Assembly: GCF_015704865.1 (NCBI RefSeq)
Contig: NZ_JADQTO010000042.1
Location: 1-58,115, forward strand
Reading direction: 5' to 3'
Source: Actinoplanes aureus
Lineage (GTDB): Bacteria > Actinomycetota > Actinomycetes > Mycobacteriales > Micromonosporaceae
DNA: 58,115 nt
Made by a program: the position numbers and the translations under genes. Of this stretch, positions 1-8,832 are shown piece by piece. A model generated the notes under the pieces. That model saw only the letters and a list, made by a program, of their open reading frames with translations, ran no database searches and had not been told where the DNA came from. The stretch's first letter is position 1. The number at the start of each line of letters is the position of its first letter.

Positions 1-1
1 G

Positions 2-244
2 GCGATCGCCGCCCGGTCGTGGCTGCGCGTCTACCGGCTGCCCGTTTACGCGCCCGAGCTCAACCCGGTCGAGAAGGTCTGGTCGACGATGAAAGCCAGC
101 CTGGCCAACCTTGCCGTGCGCACCGCCGCCGACCTGACCACCGCCGTGAAGAACCGTCTCAAACGCATGCAATACCGCCACGGACTGATCGACGGCTACC
201 TCACCGGAACCGGTCTATCCCCACCAACCTCAGCCGGACCCTGA
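2..244 (+). pseudogene. IS630-family transposase, C-terminal fragment cut by the window edge
   Basis: Frame 2 is open from the first base and ends at TGA 242-244. It carries the motif LPVYAPELNPVEKVWSTMK, the region around the last catalytic acidic residue of IS630/Tc1-type DDE transposases (the E of NPVEKVW). About 80 residues are visible, so the RNase H-like core lies upstream of the window. It cannot be told here whether the element is intact. The following 110 bases show no clear terminal inverted repeat. Confidence 0.8.
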
Positions 245-357
245 CCCCAAAAGGTGTCTAGTGGCGGCGCCCAGCAGTGCCACCACGACAACAGCCCAGC
301 CAACGCCCGGCATGAGGGCCGCCTTGGCGAGCGCGCGGATCACGCCACGCCCGCCGA

Positions 358-823
358 TCAGTAATGCGCGAGAATCTGAGAGACGGGGTGTCCAAGAAGT
401 TTGGACACTTCGGCGAGTCTTGCAGCGTCAAGCTCATACTTGGCTCGGGTGGGATTCATAGCGCAAATCTCGAAACGGGCAAACCCGACCGGCCAGTCGT
501 AGCGAAGCGAATCCAGCGCAACAACGGCCCCACAGCACGGCACCTCTAGTCAAGATTGCCGAAGGCTTCGCCTTCTCCTCGACCAGATCAAAGAGCCAGC
601 CCACATCGATGTCACCGCCGCAGTTCAAGCAGGAAATCTTGGTGGTGTTCTCGCCATCGTCGATGAGGGTGACCTGGTCGTAGAACTTTGCCTTGACCTC
701 TTCAACGTCATCTTGTGGCCCAGAGAACAGCTGGCCCACGTAGCTCGTTGCTGCCGCCGCCGCTTCGGGGCTGGGCTGCCACCGCTTGTCAGCGGGGATC
801 AACCGAATATAGCCGTCGCTCAC
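358..823 (-). pseudogene. Frameshifted small protein with zinc-ribbon-like cysteines
   Basis: Translation from GTG 823 gives a protein starting MSDGYIRLIPADKRWQPSPE that runs well to ...LVEEKAKPSAILT near base 550. There the frame is lost, and a second frame continues as VPCCGAVVALDSLRYDW to a stop at 358. Joining them needs one extra base near 545-550 and gives about 155 residues. A CLNCGG motif in the first half and PCCG in the second look like the two halves of a zinc site. I do not recognise the family. It may be a true pseudogene or an assembly indel; the same kind of break recurs elsewhere in the window. Confidence 0.5.
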
Positions 824-1310
824 CGCGTCAGCATGACCTTTCCGCTCCACATTGGTGACGGAGCGCAGCCGCCAAAGCTGGAGGGCCCTGGCGCTCATCC
901 ACGGAGTCGCACGGACCGCTCGCCACCAGGAACGGCCCGTTCGCCAGAAGCGGTAGGCAGAACGGTCAGCCGTTCGGTGCGCGGGGAGACAGAGTTCGGT
1001 GGCACAGACAAAACTTTGTTGGCAACGGACACCCGGCAGTGGTTCGGACTCAGCCTCGCGCACAACATCGTTTGCCGCCATCACGGCAGCATCACCGTCG
1101 CCCCCGGCAGCATCGCCTGCCTCCGACTGCCCCAGCACACCGCTGTGACCCCGCCATCGCCGTCCACCGCACACCAGGCCCCCGCCGCGTCAGGAGCGGT
1201 AGATCACCGAACCGTTACAACAGCTGACCACACGGGTAGATCAACTTCGTGGCCGTCGGACATCATGGCGGCAGCGCACGGCCAGGGCGAGGGCGACGGA
1301 GGGTGACGGA
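824..1310. other. Non-coding or degenerate stretch
   Basis: No convincing gene. A short plus-strand stretch around 1030-1149 reads GLSLAHNIVCRHHGSITVAP, which resembles the tail of a histidine-kinase ATPase domain, but the conserved glycines before it are absent. It is at most a relic. Confidence 0.3.
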
Positions 1311-2465
1311 GTGCGGGGATGGCTACGGTCAGCGGCCGAACGATTGCGACAGGCCGCACTCCCGGTAGCCGAAGCGACCGTGGCCGCAGTCATCGCGTGG
1401 ATCATCGCGGCGTACCTCATCGGCCATCCCGATCCCATATTCGCCCTCTCCGCGACATTGATCGTTCTCGGAGAGTCGCGCGGGCGCAGGCTGCGCCAGA
1501 GCATTGAGATCGTGCTCGGTGTCGCCGCCGGCGTGCTCGTTGCCGAGCTGGTGATCCAGATACTCGGCCAGGGCAGCAGCACCGTCTTCATTGTGCTTCT
1601 GCTGACCATCGGCCCCATGATCGCAGCAGGCGCAAGCAGCACTCTGGTCGTTCAGTCCGCGATCTCCGCGGTCTACCTGGTTGTGATCGCCGAGCCGGAA
1701 GGCAACCTGATGTCCTTCCGCTTCATCGACGCCTTGATCGGCGGAACTCTCGCCCTGGCCACGAGCCAGCTCGCCGCCGCCCACAACCCGCTCTCCCCCC
1801 TGGTCACCGAAGCCCGCCGTGCGTTCAACGACCTGGCCGACCTGCTCGATGACATGAACAAGGCGCTCAGCACCTGCGATGAGCCAGCCGCCCAAGCCGC
1901 TTTGCAACGGGCACAGCAGATGACCGGCTGCGTTGAGCGGCTCCGCGCCGAGGTACTGGCCGCCGCCGAAACGTTGCGCCTGCGCGTCCGGCGGCGCCGC
2001 CGGATCCGTCAGGTCCATCAGGTGGAGGCGACCACCCACCAACTCGACCACGTCGTCGGCAACATTTGGATGCTGGCCCGCCACACTGTCACGCTGACCC
2101 GGCTGCACACCGAGACGCCACCAGAACTCAGCGCCGCGGTTACCGTGCTCGCCCACGCGGTGCGCGCCGCAGGCGAGTCACTGGCAACAGACCTTACCGG
2201 CCGCGACGATCCCGACCAGCACGCCGACCAGGCAGACGCCGCAGCCCTCAGGGCCGTTCGCATCGCGGCGAAGCTGCTCGCGTCAGAGCAACCCCTCCCC
2301 CACACCATGATTATCGGCCAGATCCGGACAACCGCCGTCGACCTGCTCCGCGGTGTCGGCCAGAACGACCACGACGCCGTTCTGCACCGCGTCGACGAGG
2401 CGCTCGGCCTCACCGAACCACCCGCCGCAGATCCCGACAGCAGGCGCGTGCCCGCGGCAACATGA
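1311..2465 (+). CDS. FUSC-family / aromatic acid exporter-like membrane protein
   Basis: A 384-residue protein starting at GTG 1311, preceded by a GGAGGG-type ribosome binding site. The N-terminal ~165 residues hold several hydrophobic helices (for example the stretches around residues 18-38, 60-82 and 85-105), followed by a soluble helical half with an Arg-rich patch near residue 225 (RLRVRRRRRIR). This layout, a half-size transmembrane block plus a cytosolic helical domain, matches FUSC/ArAE proteins, which export aromatic carboxylates or other weak acids. The ligand cannot be inferred. It stands alone, between a broken gene and an IS6 copy, with no partner periplasmic adaptor, as expected for a Gram-positive host. 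Confidence 0.7.
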   Translation: MRGWLRSAAERLRQAALPVAEATVAAVIAWIIAAYLIGHPDPIFALSATLIVLGESRGRRLRQSIEIVLGVAAGVLVAELVIQILGQGSSTVFIVLLLTIGPMIAAGASSTLVVQSAISAVYLVVIAEPEGNLMSFRFIDALIGGTLALATSQLAAAHNPLSPLVTEARRAFNDLADLLDDMNKALSTCDEPAAQAALQRAQQMTGCVERLRAEVLAAAETLRLRVRRRRRIRQVHQVEATTHQLDHVVGNIWMLARHTVTLTRLHTETPPELSAAVTVLAHAVRAAGESLATDLTGRDDPDQHADQADAAALRAVRIAAKLLASEQPLPHTMIIGQIRTTAVDLLRGVGQNDHDAVLHRVDEALGLTEPPAADPDSRRVPAAT

Positions 2466-2595
2466 CGAGGAAGCCGGCCATGCAATGGCGGCGCCCAGAC
2501 CCCTGCCGTAGGGGGCTATCGCGAAGTGCCGAAGGGCCGACGATCTAAGGAGGACCGCGGCGGATTGATCGCGCTGCGAGCGGGACATCATGGTC

Positions 2596-3416
2596 GGCTC
2601 CGTTGCATTGTCTGTTCGGCAAGCGCGACGAACCCCGCGGCCGCCGCTGCTCAGATGGCTCGAGCGAGGCCGGTGAACGCTGCGGCGAGTCTGGGGGCCG
2701 GCGGCTTGTCGAGTGCGATGTCGTAGTGGCCGCGTCGCAGATTCTGCATGAAGGCGTGCCCGGCGATGACCACTTGTGCGGTGCGATCGGTCTGGAGTCC
2801 GCGCATCGGTCGTAGTCGGCGCTTGAGCTGGCCGTGATCGGCTTGGATCGGATTGTTGGCGTACTGCTCGACGTGGTGCCAGGCCGACGGAAGCAGCTCG
2901 TCGAGTACGGCGGGGTAGACCGGCGCGGCGTCGGTGACCACCTCGCTCGGCGTCACCTTCAGCGTCCGCAGTGCCCGGGCGAAGAACCGGCGGGCGGCCG
3001 TAGCGTCGCGGCGGGCGGAAAGCAGCACGTCGATGACCTGGCCGTGTTGGTCGACGGCCCGGTACACGTAGCGCCACACGCCGTTGACCTTGATGTACGT
3101 CTCGTCGACATACCGTCGGTCGCCAGGTGAGTGACGAGCGAACCGGGCGGCATCGGCCAGCAACGGGGTGAACCGCTGCACCCACCGGTACACCGTCACG
3201 TGGTCGACCTCGATCCCGCGTTCCGCGAGCAGCTCTTCGACATCGCGGTAGGAGAGCCCGTAACGCAGGTACCACCGGACCACCACCACGATCACCTCGG
3301 CCGGAAAGCGGAACCCTGCGAACGCCGACCGGGGAGACGACCAGAGACGAGAACGCGCAGCATGCTTCACCGGTCAAGCCTGCCTTGATCTCCCGACGAG
3401 CGAACGCAACAGAGCC
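2596..3416 (-). mobile_element. IS6-family insertion sequence, copy 1 (about 821 bp)
   Basis: The ends are imperfect inverted repeats: GGCTCCGTTGCATT at 2596 and, on the opposite strand, GGCTCTGTTGCGTTCG ending at 3416. One intact transposase gene fills the element. The 8 bp outside each end (2588-2595 and 3417-3424) do not match, so there is no target duplication, consistent with rearrangement after insertion. A near-identical copy lies inverted at 7452-8271. Confidence 0.85.
2651..3370 (-). CDS. IS6-family transposase (intact copy)
   Basis: A 239-residue DDE transposase from GTG 3370, a normal length for IS6. The N-terminal part has the family block RWYLRYGLSYRDVEELLAER, then VDHVTVYRWVQRFTP. 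The catalytic core follows: DETYIKVNGVWRYVYRAVD (first Asp), VVTDAAPVYP (second Asp), and the Glu within HHVEQYANNPIQADHGQLKRR. All three acidic residues are present. IS6 enzymes move by replicative transposition and cause adjacent deletions and inversions, which fits the disordered surroundings. Confidence 0.9.
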   Translation of the reverse strand: MKHAARSRLWSSPRSAFAGFRFPAEVIVVVVRWYLRYGLSYRDVEELLAERGIEVDHVTVYRWVQRFTPLLADAARFARHSPGDRRYVDETYIKVNGVWRYVYRAVDQHGQVIDVLLSARRDATAARRFFARALRTLKVTPSEVVTDAAPVYPAVLDELLPSAWHHVEQYANNPIQADHGQLKRRLRPMRGLQTDRTAQVVIAGHAFMQNLRRGHYDIALDKPPAPRLAAAFTGLARAI

Positions 3417-3502
3417 GCACGAGATGACGAGTTCCAGGAGTTCTTCCCTGGGTTTCTCGCACCGGCGGGTCAGTGAGCGGGTAGTACCGTCCTGGGTCCC
3501 GG

Positions 3503-4102
3503 CTACTCCGGCTCGGCTCGTACTTCCCGGGTTCCGCCGGCCGCGGCTACGACACCGGCAACGGCCAGGAGTGCAGCAATGCATAAGGCGGTGAAGTCAT
3601 CGTCGGGGCGAACGGGCCAGTCCCAGGCGAGGCGGTGGCTTGTCGGGTCGCCAAGGGTGGCCGTGAGCAGGCACCACGTCATCGGCGGGACCCATGCCGC
3701 GCGGCCCTGCAGCAACCGGCCACCGAGTAGGGCCAGGCCAAGGAAGCCGTACAGGTTGCGCACGGCGGCCGTCGTGCCGTGGGCTCCGGACAGTGGTGCG
3801 GCCAACACCGTCAACGATGCCGTGGCGAGCAGGCTGAGTCCGATCACGGTGGTCAGCCGCCATCTGGCAAGGGGGCGGGCGGCGGTCAAGTCGAGGTCAT
3901 GGAGGGGAGATCGGGCGGTGAAAGTGATGGCGACCGCGGTCACCAATGGCAGAAACATGATCCATGGGATGGAGGAGTCAGAGGCGGTGTAGGTCTGGTG
4001 CACCTGGCTGCGCAACGCCAGACCGGCGCCGGTGACCGCGGCAATCACCACCAGAGCCGCCAGGATGCGTCGGCTACGCGCGTACAGGATCAGACCGGTC
4101 AT
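3503..4102 (-). CDS. Small integral membrane protein of an ABC operon
   Basis: A 199-residue protein beginning MTGLILYARSRRILAALV. Its ATG (4102-4100) overlaps the TGA of the upstream permease-like gene as ATGA, so the two are translationally coupled. Five to six hydrophobic segments are visible (for example LAALVVIAAVTGAGLAL, MFLPLVTAVAITF, VIGLSLLATASLTVLAA, ALCIAALLAVAGVVAAA). It has no recognised motif and is probably the second transmembrane subunit of the transporter encoded upstream. It is the last gene of the operon that starts at 6556. Confidence 0.7.
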   Translation of the reverse strand: MTGLILYARSRRILAALVVIAAVTGAGLALRSQVHQTYTASDSSIPWIMFLPLVTAVAITFTARSPLHDLDLTAARPLARWRLTTVIGLSLLATASLTVLAAPLSGAHGTTAAVRNLYGFLGLALLGGRLLQGRAAWVPPMTWCLLTATLGDPTSHRLAWDWPVRPDDDFTALCIAALLAVAGVVAAAGGTREVRAEPE

Positions 4103-5376
4103 GCGAAGTCTTCGGGGTGCAGGCTGCAGGTGACGACCTGCTCGTAGTGTTCGACCAGCCACGCGTGCCGCTGGGTGTCGGTGCGTTCCGTGAACCACTG
4201 AGCCGCGCGGACGACGGCGTCGTTGGCGTACAGCGGGTCGAATTGTCCACCAACGAGCCAGGCGAAGATGATGGTGGTCAAGGCCCGTCCTTCGAGTCTG
4301 TGTTCGATCGGCGCGATGTCCTGTTCGCATCGATCAAGCAGCAGTAGCGTGACGTACTCCTGCACCGCGCCAGCCGCGTACCCGTCGGTGAGTTCGTCGA
4401 CGGCGAACGCGTGGGCGCCCGGAGACGGTGCGCCGCCGAGGCCGCGGGGACGTTGCTCCAATCGTGTCGGCTCGCCGGGGGTTCCCGCCAGCCGGCCGGC
4501 AACAGTCGTGAATGCGGCTTGGAGTTCCGGCAGGGCTGGCGTGAAGGCGGGGTGAACGCAGACCTGGGGTGCCTGGCCGGCGCACCGGTAGGCGAAGGTT
4601 GTGGGGCCATCGAAGGGGCGATTGTCCTGTGTCACCACGATCATGGCGCCGGCGGCCGCGACGGCGGCCGCGACCGTGCCGGCCCCCACGATCTGTCCTC
4701 GACGGTTGCCAGCGACGAGCCACACCCACGCCAGGAAGCAGACGCCCGCCGCGCCCGCGTACCACAGCATCTGGCCGAGGAACAGGTCGTTGTTGAGCCG
4801 GTCGAATCCGTCGACGACCTGGATGGTGACCGGGGACAGGAAATACCACCATTCGCCGGACTGGCGCTGGTTCCATACTGCGAGGAGGTAGCTGCCGAGG
4901 GCCACGAGTGGGGGCGTCCATAGCCGCGGGACAAGCCGTCCCACGACGTACCCCGTGACGGCGTGCAGCGCGAGGCCGAGGGCGCCGGCACCGAGCCAGA
5001 GCACGTTGAGCTGGCCCCAGCCGGGACCGACTGCCGTTTCCACAGCGAGCGCCACGGTAATCGTTAGGTAGGCAACCAGTGGCCAGATGGTGGCTGCGGC
5101 GACCTCGGTGAGCGGCACAACGATCTCGGCGCGGGCGCTGAGCACGCGAAGATAGCGCGTTCCCCGACGGGCTTCCCGCTGGGCACTCCAGGCCGCCACA
5201 CCGGCGGCGAGCGGCCCCGTCAGCAGAACCGCCATTGCCGTGGCGGCCGGTACGCTTGCCCACAGGTCGATTCCGGCAGGCATGAACCGGACAGCAGCCA
5301 TCGCCTGCAGGAACAGCAGGAGCGGCAGCGCGAGCAGGGCGGCGCTCTTGCCTACCTCCCGTCGCAGGGCGTACAT
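4099..5376 (-). CDS. ABC transporter permease-like membrane protein
   Basis: A 425-residue polytopic protein. Its ATG at 5376 shares one base with the TGA of the upstream ATPase gene (TGATG), indicating coupling. The first ~245 residues hold about six transmembrane helices. The last ~170 residues are soluble, carry scattered cysteines (YRCAGQAPQVCVH, LDRCEQD, VTCSLHPEDFA) and probably form an extracytoplasmic or cytosolic domain. The arrangement resembles ABC-2-type permeases with an added domain. The substrate is unknown; the neighbouring secreted Cys-containing protein is one candidate partner. Confidence 0.65.
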   Translation of the reverse strand: MYALRREVGKSAALLALPLLLFLQAMAAVRFMPAGIDLWASVPAATAMAVLLTGPLAAGVAAWSAQREARRGTRYLRVLSARAEIVVPLTEVAAATIWPLVAYLTITVALAVETAVGPGWGQLNVLWLGAGALGLALHAVTGYVVGRLVPRLWTPPLVALGSYLLAVWNQRQSGEWWYFLSPVTIQVVDGFDRLNNDLFLGQMLWYAGAAGVCFLAWVWLVAGNRRGQIVGAGTVAAAVAAAGAMIVVTQDNRPFDGPTTFAYRCAGQAPQVCVHPAFTPALPELQAAFTTVAGRLAGTPGEPTRLEQRPRGLGGAPSPGAHAFAVDELTDGYAAGAVQEYVTLLLLDRCEQDIAPIEHRLEGRALTTIIFAWLVGGQFDPLYANDAVVRAAQWFTERTDTQRHAWLVEHYEQVVTCSLHPEDFA

Positions 5377-6131
5377 CAGGTTCTTCTGGACGGGCCAAGC
5401 ACGTTGCTGTAGCCGCGCTCGAGCGATGTGTCGCCCAGGTCGGTGTCCGATCCGCGCTGCTCGAGCTCATCGGAGGTGCCGGTGAACACAGCCCTGCCGT
5501 CGGAGAGCACGACGACGTGGTCCGCGGTCGCACGCACGTCCTCGACCATGTGGGTACTGACCAAGAAACTCGCACCGTCGGCGGCGAGTTGTCGGATCAA
5601 AGCACGGAAACGGATGCGTTGAGTGGGATCCAGACCGACCGCTGGCTCATCAAGTACGACGAACTCGGGACGGTGCGCGATTGCCTGCGCGATGCCGGCC
5701 CGGCGCAGCATGCCACCCGACAGTGCGCCCATCTTGCTGCGCGAGCGTGCGGCTAGGTCCACGCGCGCGATCGCGTCGGTCGCCGCCGCCGACAGGTTCC
5801 GGCTCGGCACGCCCTTGAGCCACGCCGCGTACTCGACGAACTCCTGCAACGTGAACGACCTGTAGTAACCGAAATGTTGGGGCAGGTAGCCGGTGCGTCG
5901 CCTGATCTCGCGGACGTCACTGCCGGTGGTCGCCGGGACCCCGAGGACAGACACCGCACCGGCGGCGGGTGGCCGAAGGGTCACCACGATGTCGAGCAGG
6001 GTTGTCTTGCCCGCACCATTGGGCCCGAGGAGGACCGTCACACCGGTCGGAATCTCAATGGTCAAGTTCTGCAGCGCCCAGATCCGACCGTATCTCTGCC
6101 CGAGGTCTGCTCCGGTGGCCACCACCTGCAC
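5376..6131 (-). CDS. ABC transporter ATP-binding protein
   Basis: A 251-residue nucleotide-binding subunit. It has Walker A GPNGAGKTT (residues 36-44), a Q-loop near GYLPQHFGYY, ABC signature LSGGM (137-141), Walker B FVVLDEP (157-163) and switch His in STHMVED. The sequence type is that of ABC-2 efflux ATPases (drug, lantibiotic or polysaccharide export). It lies 26 bp downstream of the secreted protein gene and overlaps the permease start by one base, so it is the second gene of a four-gene unit. Confidence 0.88.
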   Translation of the reverse strand: MQVVATGADLGQRYGRIWALQNLTIEIPTGVTVLLGPNGAGKTTLLDIVVTLRPPAAGAVSVLGVPATTGSDVREIRRRTGYLPQHFGYYRSFTLQEFVEYAAWLKGVPSRNLSAAATDAIARVDLAARSRSKMGALSGGMLRRAGIAQAIAHRPEFVVLDEPAVGLDPTQRIRFRALIRQLAADGASFLVSTHMVEDVRATADHVVVLSDGRAVFTGTSDELEQRGSDTDLGDTSLERGYSNVLGPSRRT

Positions 6132-6157
6132 GAGGACCTCCCGATCGTGCCTGGCAC

Positions 6158-6556
6158 TCAGCAGACGTCATACACCCGCGCACTGGTGTCATCGTAATCG
6201 GTGTGTCCCTGGAAGAAGGTGCGCCCGTAGTACACCTTCCTCTGGTTGTTGTCGCAGCCGGTCGGGCTCGCCTTGTAGTACAGGTCGCTGCCCGCGTCGG
6301 AACTTTTCAGGGCGACCGGGTCCGGCTGGAAGTCGATCTGCTGCTTGATCTCCACCTCCAACACGCGATACACACGGGTGCCGCAGTTGCCCTCTCCCGT
6401 CGCATACAGCATCCCGTCGGTGTTCACCCCGAACCGGGTGGTGTCCTTACGACAACCGCTCGGGTCAGCCAGGGCCGGCGCGGCGGGTACCATCCCGAGC
6501 ACGGTCCCGAGCGCGCATGCGGCTGTGAACGCTGCTCTTCGTCTGGCGCGGATCAT
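6158..6556 (-). CDS. Small secreted protein with conserved-looking cysteines
   Basis: A 132-residue protein with a clear Sec signal peptide: an Arg-rich n-region (MIRARRRAAF), a hydrophobic core and an ALA cleavage motif near residue 30 (PAAPALADPSG). The mature ~100 residues contain four cysteines (GCRKD, GNCGTR, TGCDNN and the C-terminal YDVC), suggesting two disulfides. The family is not recognised. It is the first gene of the operon with the ABC transporter downstream, so it could be the cargo, a lure or a sensor for that transporter; this is inference from position only. Confidence 0.7.
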   Translation of the reverse strand: MIRARRRAAFTAACALGTVLGMVPAAPALADPSGCRKDTTRFGVNTDGMLYATGEGNCGTRVYRVLEVEIKQQIDFQPDPVALKSSDAGSDLYYKASPTGCDNNQRKVYYGRTFFQGHTDYDDTSARVYDVC

Positions 6557-6825
6557 CCTCGCACCTCCTCACGCACGTGTGTCGATGTGCGGGACGCTAC
6601 GCCTGGACTGAAAGACAGCTATCAATCGACATAGATGATTGCGTGATGTGCACGGCAGACTCCTTTACCCCGTGGGCCAAGCGGTTTCCTGGCAGATCAG
6701 GACAGGGTCCTCAATGGTCGAGTCGCAATCGATCTACACAGAAGATGGCGCACGGCAAAGCTTGCACACGCAACACAATCCACGGTCCTCAGCCAGTCAC
6801 CCGCGAGTAGCGTTACCGTTGATCC

Positions 6826-7395
6826 GTGAGTCAGGTGTATGGGTCGTCGACGGAGCTCGCGATACTAGCTGCCCTGCAACGTGGCCCCCTCAGACTCGAT
6901 CAAGTACCGGCCCTGCTGGAACGCATCGGCGTCGCCGGAGCGCACGAGGCGCCCACCGAAGTGGCGCTGCATGATGTTGGTGCGTCGCTAATGGCAGAAG
7001 GACTGGTTGCCACAGCCAGGGCAGACGAGAACGAGCCGCCGCACGCGGCCACCTACGCGATGACGGACCTGGGCCGGGACGCGTCGCGCCGGTGGATGCG
7101 GGCGGCACTGTCGGCACGAACCCCCGGCCCCCAACTGCAAGCGGCGTTCGCACTTCTCCTGCTCATGCCCCCCGAGGACGGCTTGACCGAACTCGAGGCA
7201 CGCAGGACCGCGGTCCGCGACGAATTTGCGGATCTTCAGCGTGCCGTCGACACCCCAGACCGATCGCAATCTGCCGTTGGCGCGCTGGAGCAGCGTTACC
7301 GGTTAGCTCTCGCGGTCGGCGAACTTGACTGGCTGACTGCCACGATCCGGGATCTCCATGCACGCCGCGGAGTATGGGCGACCACGAGCACCTGA
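6826..7395 (+). CDS. PadR-like transcriptional regulator
   Basis: A 189-residue protein from GTG 6826. The N-terminal part is a winged helix (TELAILAALQRGPLRLDQVPALLERIG, then a wing ending ATYAMTDLGRDASRRWMRA). The C-terminal half is helical with an Arg/Glu-rich segment (LTELEARRTAVRDEFADLQRA), as in the dimerisation helices of PadR proteins. It is divergent from the secreted protein/ABC operon across a 269-bp gap and is the obvious candidate regulator of that operon. Its 3' end lies 56 bp before the IS6 copy 2 end. Confidence 0.65.
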   Translation: MSQVYGSSTELAILAALQRGPLRLDQVPALLERIGVAGAHEAPTEVALHDVGASLMAEGLVATARADENEPPHAATYAMTDLGRDASRRWMRAALSARTPGPQLQAAFALLLLMPPEDGLTELEARRTAVRDEFADLQRAVDTPDRSQSAVGALEQRYRLALAVGELDWLTATIRDLHARRGVWATTST

Positions 7396-7451
7396 GCGAC
7401 GCGATGCAGCACCGGTTCAGCCGGGTCGAGGCTCACCGGCAGGCCACCCAC

Positions 7452-8271
7452 GGCTCTGTTGCGTTCGTCCGTCGTGAGATCAAGGCAGGCTTGACCGGTG
7501 AAGCATGCTGCGCGGTCTGGTCCCGGGTCGCCTCCCCGGTCCGCGTTCGCAGGGTTCCGCTTTCGGCCGAGGTGATCATGGTGGCGGTCCGGTGGTACCT
7601 GCGTTACGGGATCTCCTACCGCGATGTCGAAGAGCTGCTCGCCGAACGCGGGATCGAGGTCGACCACGTGACGGTCTACCGATGGGTGCAGCGGTTCACC
7701 CCGCTGCTGGCCGACGCCGCCCGGTTCACTCGCCACTCACCTGGGGATCGATGGTTCGTCGACGAGACGTACGTCAAGGTCAACGGCGTGTGGCGCTACG
7801 TGTACCGGGCGGTCGACCAGCACGGCCAGGTCGTCGACGTGCTGCTCTCGGCCCGCCGGGACGCTACGGCGGCCCGCCGGTTCTTCGCCCGGGCGCTGCG
7901 GACGCTGAAGGTGACGCCGAGCGAGGTGGTGACCGACGCCGCGCCGGTCTACCCCGTCGTACTGGACGAACTGCTTCCCTCGGCCTGGCACCACGTCGAG
8001 CAGTACGCCAACAATCCGATCGAAGCCGATCACGGCCAGCTCAAGCGCCGACTGCGACCGATGCGCGGACTCCAGACCGATCGCACCGCACAAGTGGTCA
8101 TCGCCGGGCACGCCTTCATGCAGAATCTGCGACGCGGCCACTACGACATCGCACTCGACAAGCCGCCGGCCCCCAGACTCGCCGCAGCGTTCACCGGACT
8201 CCCTCGAGCCATCTGAGCAGCGGCGGCCGAGGAATTCGTCGTGCTCGCCGAACGGACAATGCAACGGCGCC
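7452..8271 (+). mobile_element. IS6-family insertion sequence, copy 2 (about 820 bp)
   Basis: Same element as 2596-3416 but inverted. It starts GGCTCTGTTGCGTTCG at 7452 and ends at 8271 in the complement of an imperfect inverted repeat. The 8 bp outside each end differ (7444-7451 and 8272-8279), so there is no target duplication. Its right end cuts an IS256 transposase fragment. The transposase gene carries a one-base deletion. Confidence 0.85.
7498..8216 (+). pseudogene. IS6-family transposase with an N-terminal frameshift
   Basis: Base-by-base comparison with the intact copy shows a C missing at about 7563-7565 (CGCTTTCGGCCGAG here against CGCTTTCCGGCCGAG in copy 1). Translation from the usual GTG (7498) therefore runs out of frame. 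The rest of the gene is open from about 7570 to 8216 and keeps all catalytic residues (DETYVK, VVTDAAPVYP, VEQYANNPIEADHG). The products differ at roughly ten positions, for example RHSPGDRWF for RHSPGDRRY. A shortened protein from ATG 7577 is possible but would lack the N-terminal helix. Confidence 0.75.
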
Positions 8272-8348
8272 GCTTGAACGCCATCGCGAGGCCGGCCGCT
8301 TTCGAACCCGACCCCTTGGTGACCTTGGTCCGGTGCCGAACGGTCGCG
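8272..8348 (-). pseudogene. IS256-family transposase, short C-terminal fragment
   Basis: The minus strand reads ATVRHRTKVTKGSGSKAAGL followed by AMAFKRR, which matches the C-terminal region of actinobacterial IS256-type transposases (normally continuing into a LIESAQ... tail). It is fused on one side to a methyltransferase fragment and cut on the other by IS6 copy 2. About 25 codons survive. Confidence 0.65.
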
Positions 8349-8651
8349 AACGATGTCGTCGGCGTACGCCTCGGCCAGCGTGACGGCGGGCGGCACGAAT
8401 AGATGCCGCGGCACCGCGTTGATCGCTGCCTCGACCGCGGGTGTCCGGATCCAGTTCTCCTTCATCAGCTGTGTCGTCAAAGCGGTGCACAGCTGCTCTG
8501 GCGGCGCGCTCCACAGCAGAATCCATCGATGCTGTTCCTTCAGCAGGGGGCTGTCGTCTCGGTTCAAGCACGTGGTGGGCTGACGCCGCTGTGGTTGAAG
8601 CGCGGCGGCGGCCACGAGGTGTCCGTGGCCTTGAGAGTGGAGCGCTACCAC
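8349..8651 (-). pseudogene. N-terminal fragment of an FxLD-type / PCMT-like methyltransferase
   Basis: The minus-strand frame contains CTALTTQLMKENWIRTPAVE and then AVPRHLFVP...LAEAYADDIV. This is the start of protein-L-isoaspartate-type methyltransferases, especially the version encoded beside FxLD lanthipeptide precursors. It stops being recognisable at 8349, where an IS256 fragment begins, so the SAM-binding domain is gone. The true start is unclear; the frame is open from 8651. It is probably a relic of a peptide-modification locus. Confidence 0.55.
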
Positions 8652-8832
8652 CTGCTGGTGTCCAGTGCGCCCGGCGGGAACTGCGGAATGGGCCAGTCGT
8701 CCGGCACCCGCCAGGTGGACCTTCTCCGCACTACCGCGGCCAGGGCTCAGAACAATTCGGCCAGGCCGGTGGCCAGGTAGGTCAGCCCGCGCAGCGTCGC
8801 CGTCATTCGAACCTTGACCATCGACAGCGATG

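Noticed and set aside
713..1306. Plus-strand frame with a histidine-kinase-like tail
   Set aside because: Only about 20 residues resemble a kinase end; the rest is opposite the 358-823 gene and has no domain.
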